Assembly: GCA_034211175.1 (NCBI GenBank)
Contig: JAXHUH010000146.1
Span: 1 to 64,000, forward strand
Length of the DNA: 64,000 nt
Origin: JAXHUH01 sp034211175
Lineage (GTDB): Bacteria > Actinomycetota > Acidimicrobiia > Acidimicrobiales > CAIXPF01
Reading direction: 5' to 3'
A model generated the notes under the pieces. It worked only from the letters and a program-made list of their open reading frames with translations, was not told the DNA's origin and did no database searches. Within the stretch, counting starts at the first letter, position 1; each line of letters begins with the position of its first letter. Below are positions 42,871-50,907 of the stretch, in pieces. The translations under genes and the position numbers were made by a program.

Positions 42871-44274
42871 ATGACCCGCCGCCTGTTCGTCGCCATCGTG
42901 AGCGTCGTCGCGGTCACCCTGCTCTTCGTCGCGATCGGGTTCGTGACGTTGGCCCGCCTCGACGCCCGCAGCGACACCCAGGACCAGCTGCGGACGACGA
43001 TCGAGTCGTTCGCACCGGCCGACTGCACCGCCGCCGACCCCCGCTCGTTGGCCCGCTTCGGGCGGCGCGGCGGGCCCTCCGGCCGCGAGTTCGGGATCGT
43101 CGGCGTCACCCCCGACGGCGCGGTCGTCGCGCTCGGGCAGGGCCCGCTGCCCGGTCCGGCTCCACCGTTCGACGTGCCGACCGGCCTCTCCGTGGACCTC
43201 GACGTGATCTCGGGATGCGACACCCAGACCGGGGTCGTGGGGTCACGGGCATTCGCGGCGCGGGCGCTCGGCCAACGCCCGGACGGCACGTGGATCGTCG
43301 CCGTGCTGTCGAGCCCGGTGGCGTCGGTCCTCGGGCCGTCCCCCGAGCGGTTCGCGGTGATCGCCGTCGTCGCCCTGGCGCTCGGCGCCGCGGTGGCGTG
43401 GTGGCTGGGCCGCCGGTTCGCCCGGCCGGTGCAGGACGTGACCGATGCGGCCCGCCGCATCGCCGACGGGGACCTGTCGGTGCGGGTCCCCGTGCCGGCC
43501 GGCGACGACGAGCTGGCCCGTGCCGCGGAGGCGGTGAACGACATGGCCTCGTCCCTCGAGCGTTCGCGGCTGCTCGAGCAGCAGTTCCTGATGTCGGTGT
43601 CCCACGACCTGCGGACTCCGCTGACCTCGATCCGGGGCTACGCGGACGCTCTCGCCGACGGCACGCTCGATGACGCGGCCCGCGGCGGCCAGGTGATCGT
43701 CGCCGAGGCGGCCCGGCTGGAGCGGCTGGTGCGCGACCTGCTCGACCTGGCCCGCCTCGACGCCCGCGAGTTCACGCTCGAACAACGACCGGTCGACCTC
43801 GCGCCGGTGGTCGAGGGTGTGGTCGAGGCGCTGCGGCCGGCCGCCACCGACGCCGGCGTGCGGATCGAGGCCCATGGGATCGACACCGCCGTGTGGACCG
43901 TCGGCGACCACGACCGCCTCGCGCAGGTGGTGGCGAACCTCGTCGAGAACGGCACCCGCCACGCCACCGGGCTCGTCTCGGTCACGGTCGAGGCCGGCGA
44001 TCGGCGTGGCCGCGAGGTGCGGGTCACGGTCGACGACGACGGGCCGGGCATCGCGTCGGAGGACCAGCCCCACGTGTTCGAGCGGCTCTACACGTCGCGC
44101 ACGGGGCCGCGCCGGGGTGAGGCCGGCTCCGGGCTCGGTCTCGCCATCGTGCGCGAGCTGGTGGCGGCGATGAGCGGCGAGGTCCGGGCCGAGTCGCGCG
44201 GCACCGGCGGCGCCCGGTTCGTGGTCGAGCTGCCGGCCCACGAGGACCCGGCGACGGTCACGCCGCCCGGCTGA
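42871..44274 (+). CDS. Sensor histidine kinase
   Basis: The 467-residue kinase has two membrane helices (about 4-28 and 152-176) flanking an extracytoplasmic sensor of about 120 residues with two Cys residues, then HAMP, HisKA with the phospho-His in FLMSVSHDLRTPLTSIRGY, and HATPase with N-box VVANLVENGTRHA, VDDDGPGIASED and GSGLGLAIVRELV. It should phosphorylate the adjacent OmpR-type regulator. The signal is unknown. No ligand domain was recognised in the sensor region. Confidence 0.92.
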   Translation: MTRRLFVAIVSVVAVTLLFVAIGFVTLARLDARSDTQDQLRTTIESFAPADCTAADPRSLARFGRRGGPSGREFGIVGVTPDGAVVALGQGPLPGPAPPFDVPTGLSVDLDVISGCDTQTGVVGSRAFAARALGQRPDGTWIVAVLSSPVASVLGPSPERFAVIAVVALALGAAVAWWLGRRFARPVQDVTDAARRIADGDLSVRVPVPAGDDELARAAEAVNDMASSLERSRLLEQQFLMSVSHDLRTPLTSIRGYADALADGTLDDAARGGQVIVAEAARLERLVRDLLDLARLDAREFTLEQRPVDLAPVVEGVVEALRPAATDAGVRIEAHGIDTAVWTVGDHDRLAQVVANLVENGTRHATGLVSVTVEAGDRRGREVRVTVDDDGPGIASEDQPHVFERLYTSRTGPRRGEAGSGLGLAIVRELVAAMSGEVRAESRGTGGARFVVELPAHEDPATVTPPG

Positions 44275-44319
44275 GCGGCCGTGGACGTCGAGCGCCCGCG
44301 CCGTCCGGGCGGGGTGGCG

Positions 44320-45219
44320 TCAGCCGACGAGCGGCAGCAGGGCGATCTCCGCGGCCAACGGGCCGTCCGGGCCCTCGACGATGGCGTCAGCCGGCGGTTC
44401 GATCGCCCGCTTCACGTACGCCAGTGCCACGGCCACGCCATCGGGCCGCACGGCGACGGTGGTGAGCGACCCGACCGATGCGCCGTCGACGCTCAGCTCG
44501 GCGCCCGCCTCCGGCACACCGCCGGTGACGCGGACGCCCCGCAGGTGCCGGGGCACGTTGCCACCGCGGCTGTCGATGCGGGCGACCAGCTCCTGGCCGA
44601 CGTAGCAGCCCTTGGTGAAGTCGACGGCGGCGTCGACGATGCCGGCCTCGGCGGGGATGGTCTTCTCGGTCAGCTCGCTGCCCATGGCCGGCCAGCCGGC
44701 CTCGACCCGCACCAGCTCGAGCACGTCGGTGTCGCACCCGGTGACCCCGGCGGGCAGGCCGACACCGGGACCGAGCAGGTCGACACCCGGTGCGCCGGGC
44801 CAGGACGCGTCGGCGACGATGCGGGCGTCGCCGGCGTTGTCGGCGGCGACCGCCGCGGCACCGGGGCCCCGCAGCGACACGGTCGTCCAGTCGTCGAGGC
44901 GTTCGATGTCGCACTTGGTCCGCAGCTTGAACCGCTCGAGGCGGGCGACGACCGCCTCACCGAAGCCGCCCTCGATGTCGAGCACGACCTCGTCGTCGGC
45001 CAGCCGGGTCATGCGCAGGCGGGCGTCGAGCTTGCCGGCCGGCTGGAGCAGCAACGTCGACGCCGTGGCGCCGACCGCCAGGCCCTCGACCTGCTGGCTC
45101 AGCTGGCCGTGCAGGTAGGTGACGGCCTCGGGGCCGCGCACGGAGATCACGTCTCGCGCGACGACGGCACCGGCCACCGCGGTGCGCACCAGCTCGTACT
45201 GCTCAGCTCGATCGGCCAC
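44320..45219 (-). CDS. ygfZ: Folate-binding YgfZ/GcvT-like protein
   Basis: The 299-residue protein has the YgfZ layout: EAVTYLHGQLSQQVEGL near the start and the signature DFTKGCYVGQELVARIDSR (K-G-C-Y-x-G-Q-E) in the second half. YgfZ proteins bind tetrahydrofolate and help maintain Fe-S enzymes. The conserved Cys of KGCYVGQE is present. GTG 45219 is the first start. It converges on the histidine kinase; a hairpin and a repeat array lie upstream. Confidence 0.87.
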   Translation of the reverse strand: MADRAEQYELVRTAVAGAVVARDVISVRGPEAVTYLHGQLSQQVEGLAVGATASTLLLQPAGKLDARLRMTRLADDEVVLDIEGGFGEAVVARLERFKLRTKCDIERLDDWTTVSLRGPGAAAVAADNAGDARIVADASWPGAPGVDLLGPGVGLPAGVTGCDTDVLELVRVEAGWPAMGSELTEKTIPAEAGIVDAAVDFTKGCYVGQELVARIDSRGGNVPRHLRGVRVTGGVPEAGAELSVDGASVGSLTTVAVRPDGVAVALAYVKRAIEPPADAIVEGPDGPLAAEIALLPLVG

Positions 45220-45269
45220 GCCCGGACCTTACCCACCCCCGGAATCCCCCGAACTGGCCCCCACCCGAG

Positions 45270-45289
45270 CCACCACGTGCCCGTGGTGG
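45270..45289. terminator. Hairpin between the acyl-CoA ligase and ygfZ
   Basis: CCACCACG (45270-45277) pairs with CGTGGTGG (45282-45289) over a TGCC loop. It is 51 bp upstream of ygfZ, next to a 12-mer (45247-45258) shared with the inverted repeat at 38812-38823. Confidence 0.5.
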
Positions 45290-45349
45290 AACCCAGAACA
45301 AGACGTTGGCGGAACGGGTTGGCTCGAGGACCTGGGGTAGCGGGCCTGC

Positions 45350-45549
45350 TGAACGCAGCTCGTCCGGAGGGCGCAGCCCGACGGCGAGCTCCGTTCAGCC
45401 GAGCTGAACGCAGCTCGTCCGGCGAAGCCCAAGTTGAACGCAGCTCGACCGGCGCAGCCGGCGAGCGAGGCTCAACCGGCGAGCGAGGCTCAACCCGCTG
45501 AACGCAGCTCGACCGGAGGGCGCAGCCCGACGGCGAGCGAGGCTCAGCC
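45350..45549. repeat. REP-like repeat array
   Basis: The 18-mer TGAACGCAGCTCGWCCGG occurs four times (45350, 45405, 45435, 45499). A second 18-mer, GGCGAGCGAGGCTCARCC, occurs three times (45460, 45478, 45532), roughly the inverted counterpart of the first (TGA-C-C-GCTCG pattern). A 40-bp block at 45350-45389 recurs at 45499-45538 with one change and contains the small hairpin GGGCGCAGCCC. The last unit overlaps the stop codon of the acyl-CoA ligase. Spacing is irregular, unlike CRISPR. Confidence 0.8.
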
Positions 45550-47280
45550 GAGTTCAGCCCGGGCGAGGTCGCGGAGCTCGACCTTGCGGACCTTGCCGCT
45601 GGCGGTGAGGGGGTACTCGTCGACGAACCGGAGGTGGCGGGGCACCTTGTGGCGGCTGAACGTTGCCCGGCACCAGTCCCGGATCTCGTCGGTCGTCACC
45701 GTCGAACCGGGCGCGAGCTGGAGGAAGGCGAACGCCTCCTCCCCCATCTCCGGGTCGGGCACACCGACGACCTGGGCCTGGGCGATCGCCGGGTGACCAC
45801 ACAGCAGGTCCTCGATCTCCGCCGGGTACAGGTTCTCGCCACCGCGGATGATCATGTCCTTCGCCCGCCCGACGATCCGCAGGTAGCCGCGCTCGTCGAG
45901 GGTGGCGATGTCGCCGCTGCGCAGCCACCCGTCGACGTCGATCGTCTCCTCGGTCCGCTCGGGCATGGCGAAGTAGCCCTCGGTGACCAGGTAGCCCCGG
46001 ATCAGCAGTTCGCCGGGCTCGCCGGTCGGCGTGACCTCGCCGGTCTCGGGATCGACGACGCGGATCGACGTGTGGGGCAGCGGCACGCCGGCCGTGGTGA
46101 GCCGCAGCTCGAGGTCGTCGCCGGGGAGCGTCTGGGTGATGATCGGGCTGGTCTCGGTCATCCCCATGATGATCATCGGCTCGGCGCCCATCCGGTCGCG
46201 GACCTCGGCCATCAGCGCCGGTGGGATCGACGTGCCGCCGGTGAACGCGGTGTGCAGCGACGTCGTGTCGATCCGCCCGGCCGTGAACGCCTCGTCGGCC
46301 AGCATGCGGATCCACATGGTCGGCACGCCGTTGATCACCGTCGCCCGCTCCTGGTCGAGGAGGCGCAGCATGGTCGGCGCGTCGAACGCGGTCATGGCGA
46401 TGAGCGTCCCGCCGACCGAGACCATCGACAGCACGTTGCACACGCAGCCGGCGGTGTGGAAGAACGGCATGGCGCTGAGCATCCGGTCGTCGGGGCCGAA
46501 CCCGGCGCGTGCGCTCATCAGCCGGGCGTTGTTGATCGTGCTCCGATGGGTCAGCATCACCCCCTTCGGCCGGCCGGTCGTGCCGCTCGTGTACTGGATC
46601 TGGGCGACGTCGCCGGGCTCCACCGTCGCCGAGCGCTCGGCCATCACCCGGTCGGTGACCTCGTTGCCGAGTGCGACCATCGCCGCGTAGGCGAGCATCC
46701 CGACGGGCGGGTCGGGCTCCGGACCGGCACCCACGCCGACGCCGCCGCCGTCGAGGACGACGACGTGGCGCAGCGCCGGGAAGGCGGCGGCGCGCAGGTC
46801 GGTCCCGGCCGGGTCGTGGTGATCGGCGAGCTCGGGCACCAGCTCGGCGACGGCATCGACGAACGAGACACCCCGGTGGCCCGTGGCGGTCACCAGCACC
46901 TGCACCTCGCCCTGGGCGAGCAGGTACGAGAGCTCGGCCGCCCGGTAGGCGGTGTTGACGGCGACGAGAACCACCCCGATGCGGGCGAGCGCCAGCTCGA
47001 GCACGACCCACTCGGGGCGGTTCGGGGCCAGCACGGCGACCCGGTCGCCCCGTCCGACACCGAGCGCGACGAGGCCTCGGGCGACCCGATCGGTCTCGTC
47101 GGCGAGCTCCGCCCAGGTCCAGCGGACGACGGCGCCGGCGTCGGGCTCGTCGAACACGAGGGCCTCACGGTCCGCATGCTCGAGCAGGCGCTCCGCCAGG
47201 ACCTCACCGATGGTGACGTCGCGCAGCGCCGTCCCGTCGTCCTCCGCCGTCCACTCCGAACGGCCCGGTGTCATTCCCAT
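45544..47280 (-). CDS. AMP-dependent acyl-CoA synthetase
   Basis: The 578-residue ANL-superfamily enzyme activates a carboxylic acid to its CoA thioester through an acyl-AMP. Motifs are the P-loop IQYTSGTTGRPKGVMLTHRS, GMTETSPIITQT, WLRSGDIATLDERGYLRIVGR and the Lys near LTASGKVRKVEL. Long- or medium-chain acyl substrates are typical of the nearest group; the substrate is not known. ATG 47280 has GGGAG 6 bases upstream. It lies 99 bp after the binding-protein gene of the ABC cluster and could be its last gene. The stop lies inside a repeat unit. Confidence 0.9.
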   Translation of the reverse strand: MGMTPGRSEWTAEDDGTALRDVTIGEVLAERLLEHADREALVFDEPDAGAVVRWTWAELADETDRVARGLVALGVGRGDRVAVLAPNRPEWVVLELALARIGVVLVAVNTAYRAAELSYLLAQGEVQVLVTATGHRGVSFVDAVAELVPELADHHDPAGTDLRAAAFPALRHVVVLDGGGVGVGAGPEPDPPVGMLAYAAMVALGNEVTDRVMAERSATVEPGDVAQIQYTSGTTGRPKGVMLTHRSTINNARLMSARAGFGPDDRMLSAMPFFHTAGCVCNVLSMVSVGGTLIAMTAFDAPTMLRLLDQERATVINGVPTMWIRMLADEAFTAGRIDTTSLHTAFTGGTSIPPALMAEVRDRMGAEPMIIMGMTETSPIITQTLPGDDLELRLTTAGVPLPHTSIRVVDPETGEVTPTGEPGELLIRGYLVTEGYFAMPERTEETIDVDGWLRSGDIATLDERGYLRIVGRAKDMIIRGGENLYPAEIEDLLCGHPAIAQAQVVGVPDPEMGEEAFAFLQLAPGSTVTTDEIRDWCRATFSRHKVPRHLRFVDEYPLTASGKVRKVELRDLARAELG

Positions 47281-47379
47281 GTGTGCTCCCTCAGCGACGG
47301 CCGGGCCGGGCTCCCGGGGCGCGCATGGGGAACGCACCCCGGGGCCCGGAGGCCGGTGGGCCCGAACGATCGGGCCGGC

Positions 47380-48720
47380 TCAGTACTCGTAGGACTGGGC
47401 CGAGGGCCCTTCGTAGGTGGTCAGCACCTCGAGGCCGCCGTCGACGTCGGGGTTGACCTTGGTGATGTGGACCATGCGGGTCGGCGGCTGGCCGACCTCG
47501 TCGTAGCTGAGCGCCGAGGACATCAGCCCGTCGAGCTCCAGGTCGGACAGCGACCGCATGCCGGCCACGATGCCCTCCCGCGACAGGTCACCGGCCTCGC
47601 AGGCGGCGTCGAGCGCGGCCTTGAGCAGCTCGGCCTGGATGTAGCCGAGGGTGACGCCCCAGTCCTTCAGCCCGTCGGGCGTCTCGGACTCGTACAGGTC
47701 GCGAGCGGCGGCCACGCCGGGTGCGTCCTTGCCGTACGGCGCGATCGACATCACCTGGTAGGCGTTGGCGACGAGCGCGTCGGCCGACTCGCCGTCGAGC
47801 AGCGTCGGGTTCCACGCCGGTGTGTTGGTGAAGATCGGCACGTCGAGGCCGATCGACTGGGCGACCCCGGCGAACGAGCCGAGCTGGCCGGGCGCGGCGC
47901 CGATGATCACGGCGCTCACCCCCGCCTGCTGGAACGCGGCGGCCTGGGACGACATGTCCTGGTCGGCCGGGGTGATGACCTGCTCGGTGACCTCGATCCC
48001 GTACTGCTCGGCCGCGTACTCGGCGCCGGCGAGCGAGTCCCCGCCGAAGTCGCCGTCGAAGTAGAGGTGGCCGATGACGTCGCCCTCGGCCAGGCCCATC
48101 TCCTCGACCAGGTAGTCGACGGCGTTCGCGGCCTCGATGGCGTACGGCGCACCCGGCAGCTGGGCGATCTCGGACGGCAGCACGACGCTCGACCAGCCCA
48201 TGCCGCCGGCGAACATGCTGTCCTCCTCCAGCGTCGGCAGCAGCGCGGCGATCATCGGCGAGCCGAGGAGCTGCTGGAGCGCGGCGATGTCGGGCTCCAT
48301 GCTGCGGTACAGCGACACCGCCTGCTGCGGGTCGTAGCCGTGGTCCTGGACCTGGACCTCGACCGAGCGACCGCACACCTCCTGGGTCGGCCAGTACGAG
48401 TTGTAGATCTGGACCTGGAGCTGGGCGCCGGCCGCGAACGGGCCGGACAGGTCGGTGAGCACACCGATGGTGATCGTGTCGTCGGTGACGCCGGGCCCGG
48501 TCACGACGTCGCCGCCGCCACTGCCGCCATCGCCGTCGTCGTCGGCGTCATCGTCGGTCTCGTCCCCCTCGTCGGCCGTGCCGGAGGCGGTGTCGTCGTC
48601 GGTCTCGGCGGTGGTCTCGGCGGCGGACGGGTCGTCGTCGTCCCCGTCGTCGGTGCTGCAGGCCCCCAGGAGCAGCAGTAACGATGCGGCGATGGCCGCG
48701 GCGCGGCGTGTGGATCTCAC
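47380..48720 (-). CDS. Branched-chain amino-acid-type ABC substrate-binding lipoprotein
   Basis: The 446-residue protein has a lipoprotein signal (LLLLLGAC, Cys about 21), a long Asp/Glu/Thr linker (about 22-70), then a LivJ-type binding fold: ITIGVLTDLSGPFAAGAQLQ, VVLPSEIAQLPGAPYAI, YFDGDFGGDSLAGAEYA, VSAVIIGAAPGQ. Such proteins bind amino acids, amides or aromatic acids. GTG 48720 overlaps the LivM stop (GTGA) and has GAGGAG 8 bases upstream. With LivM, LivH and the fused ATPase it forms one importer; the surrounding CoA ligases point to an organic-acid ligand. Confidence 0.87.
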   Translation of the reverse strand: MRSTRRAAAIAASLLLLLGACSTDDGDDDDPSAAETTAETDDDTASGTADEGDETDDDADDDGDGGSGGGDVVTGPGVTDDTITIGVLTDLSGPFAAGAQLQVQIYNSYWPTQEVCGRSVEVQVQDHGYDPQQAVSLYRSMEPDIAALQQLLGSPMIAALLPTLEEDSMFAGGMGWSSVVLPSEIAQLPGAPYAIEAANAVDYLVEEMGLAEGDVIGHLYFDGDFGGDSLAGAEYAAEQYGIEVTEQVITPADQDMSSQAAAFQQAGVSAVIIGAAPGQLGSFAGVAQSIGLDVPIFTNTPAWNPTLLDGESADALVANAYQVMSIAPYGKDAPGVAAARDLYESETPDGLKDWGVTLGYIQAELLKAALDAACEAGDLSREGIVAGMRSLSDLELDGLMSSALSYDEVGQPPTRMVHITKVNPDVDGGLEVLTTYEGPSAQSYEY

Positions 48721-50024
48721 GGTGTCGTCTCCTCGACGGAACGGTTGACGGTCGGCGCGGTCGGCTCCCCCTGCGACGCACCGGACGGTGCGCCGCCCTC
48801 CTCGCCCCCCATCGGCGTCGAACGACCGCGACGCGCCCGCCCGAGCCGGGCGCCGATGCCGGCCAGGCCTCCGGGCGCGAACAGCAGGACGCAGACGATG
48901 GCCAGGCCGTAGAGCACCCGGCTCAGGTGTGGGGCGCCGAACCCGGTGGTCCCGGTCTCGGCGAGGAACGGCAGCGCGCCGCTGTAGCGGTCGAGCACCA
49001 GCGGCAGCGCGGTGACGAAGACGGCGCCGGCGGCGGCCCCGCCGACCGATCCGACGCCGCCGATCACGATCATCACGAGGAAGTCGATCGACAGGAGCAG
49101 ATCGAACGACTCGGGCACGATCCGCCCGAAGGCGAGGGCCATGAGCACCCCGCCGAGGCCGGCGTACATCGACGAGACCGTGAACACGGTCGCCTTGGCC
49201 CGGGTGACGCCGATGCCCATCGAGCCGGCGGCGGGCTCGCTGTCGCGCACCAGCGTCCACGCCCGGCCCTGGCGGCTGTCGACCAGGTTGCGGGCGAAGA
49301 CCACGGCGACGGCCACGAGGACGAGCCCGAGGAACCAGAGACGGTGCAGCATCTCGAACTCGACGCCGAGCACCGCCAGGTAGTCGGGGTCCGAGTTGGA
49401 GAACCCGAAGCCGAGCAGGCGGAACGGCTCGGCGTCGCGCCCGTTGAACCCGCCGGTCACCGACGTGACGTTGACGAGCACGTGCTGGCCGATGAACACC
49501 AGCCCCAACGACGCCAGCCCGAGGTAGATGCCGCGCAGACGACCGGCGATGGGGCTGAACGCGGCGCCGGCGAGCCCGGCCAGGAGCACGGCGCCGACGA
49601 GCGCGACGACCGGCGGCAGGCCGAGCCCGGAGATCTCGCCGGGCGCGTCGGGGTCGCCGGCGAGGTAGGCGTAGCCGTAGGCGCCGATGGCGACGAAGAA
49701 CGCGTGGGCCAGAGAGAGCTGGCCGGCGGTGCCGACGAGCATCGTCAGGCCGACGGCGCCGATGATCGACGCCATCGAGAACAGGCCGAGCTGCAACCAG
49801 AACGAGCTGGACCAGAACGGCACGGTCAGTGCGGCGGCCGCCACCAGGAGCCACACGGTCGCGGAGGCGGACGGGCGGCGCAGCCTGGGGCGTGCGCCCT
49901 CGGCGCGGGTTGCGCCGCGCCCGGGCGCGGGCCGACCGTGGTCGGTGCCGGTGGGGTCGACCCGGTCGAGCTCGGCCGGCGGTTGCCCGGCGCGCTGCGG
50001 TTCGGAGACGGCGCGGTCAGACAC
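48717..50024 (-). CDS. livM: ABC permease, LivM type
   Basis: The 435-residue membrane protein has about ten helices after a Pro/Arg-rich cytosolic N-terminus of ~50 residues, with the family segment GTAGQLSLAHAFFVAIGAYGYAYL and, near the C-terminus, VMIVIGGVGSVGGAAAGAVFVT. It pairs with LivH to form the translocation pore. Its GTG overlaps the end of livH and its stop overlaps the start of the binding protein, so translation is coupled. Confidence 0.88.
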   Translation of the reverse strand: MSDRAVSEPQRAGQPPAELDRVDPTGTDHGRPAPGRGATRAEGARPRLRRPSASATVWLLVAAAALTVPFWSSSFWLQLGLFSMASIIGAVGLTMLVGTAGQLSLAHAFFVAIGAYGYAYLAGDPDAPGEISGLGLPPVVALVGAVLLAGLAGAAFSPIAGRLRGIYLGLASLGLVFIGQHVLVNVTSVTGGFNGRDAEPFRLLGFGFSNSDPDYLAVLGVEFEMLHRLWFLGLVLVAVAVVFARNLVDSRQGRAWTLVRDSEPAAGSMGIGVTRAKATVFTVSSMYAGLGGVLMALAFGRIVPESFDLLLSIDFLVMIVIGGVGSVGGAAAGAVFVTALPLVLDRYSGALPFLAETGTTGFGAPHLSRVLYGLAIVCVLLFAPGGLAGIGARLGRARRGRSTPMGGEEGGAPSGASQGEPTAPTVNRSVEETTP

Positions 50025-50907
50025 GGGTCGCCCCCCGTTCGCCGAAGAGCCCGGACGGTCGCACGAGGAGCACCAGGATCATCACCAGCCACGGGGTGAC
50101 CTCGCCGAGGCCTCGGCCGAGGAACGCCAGGTCGCTCTCGTAACCGGCGGTGAGCGAGGAGACCACGCCGATCACGAGGCCGCCGACGATGGCGCCGGGG
50201 ATCGAGTCGAAGCCGCCGAGCACCCAGGCCGGGATGGCGGCGAGCGCCGCGGTGCTGACCGCGGGCACGATGCCGGGCGACGGGAACGACGTGAGGAACA
50301 GCCCGGCGACGGCGGCGAGCGCCCCGGCCAGCGCCCACGCGGCCATGCCGGTGCGCTGGAGGCGGATGCCCATCAGCGACGCGGTCTCGCCGTCGGCCGC
50401 TGCGGCCCGCATGGCCACGCCCCAGTCGGTGAGCTTGAACACCGCGGCGAGCGCCCCGAACAGCACGACCGCGACCGCTCCGGCGATGACGCGTGACATC
50501 GGCAGGCGCAGGTCGCCGAGCTCGACGACGTCCGATCCCCACGGCGCACCGGTGGTCAGCACCTGGTTGCCGATCCGGCGGGTCAGCTCGGTCAGCATCA
50601 GGATGTCGACGCCGATCATGAGGATGGCCAGGGTCCCGCCGTCCGCGTTGCGGACCCGGGAGAGCACGACGGTGTCGATGATCACGCCGGCGAGGGCGGC
50701 CGTGGCGATGCCGGCCAGGAGGGCGAGCGGGAAGCCGATCGGGTCGTGGAGCCGGCCGATCGTGTAGGCGCCGAGCAGCAGCACCGAGCCGTGGGCGAAG
50801 TTGAGCACCCGGGTCGCCTTGAACACGATGACGAACCCGAACGCGATGAGCCCGTAGATGCACCCGAGCGACAGCCCGTTGAGCAGCAGCGTGAGGAAGT
50901 AGGTCAT
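50017..50907 (-). CDS. livH: ABC permease, LivH type
   Basis: The 296-residue protein has eight or so helices and begins MTYFLTLLLNGLSLGCIYGL with the LivH motif VLNFAHGSVLLLGAY; near the end VLGGFDSIPGAIVGGLVIGV is typical. Its ATG overlaps the upstream ATPase stop (TGATG) and its 3' end overlaps livM by 8 bases. Confidence 0.9.
   Translation of the reverse strand: MTYFLTLLLNGLSLGCIYGLIAFGFVIVFKATRVLNFAHGSVLLLGAYTIGRLHDPIGFPLALLAGIATAALAGVIIDTVVLSRVRNADGGTLAILMIGVDILMLTELTRRIGNQVLTTGAPWGSDVVELGDLRLPMSRVIAGAVAVVLFGALAAVFKLTDWGVAMRAAAADGETASLMGIRLQRTGMAAWALAGALAAVAGLFLTSFPSPGIVPAVSTAALAAIPAWVLGGFDSIPGAIVGGLVIGVVSSLTAGYESDLAFLGRGLGEVTPWLVMILVLLVRPSGLFGERGATRV

Noticed and set aside
45350..45549. 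CRISPR array
   Set aside because: Repeats are 18 bp, two different types occur, spacing is irregular (18 to 64 bp), and no cas gene is near.
45634..48681. A 1015-codon plus-strand frame
   Set aside because: Antisense to the acyl-CoA ligase and the binding protein; no recognisable motif.
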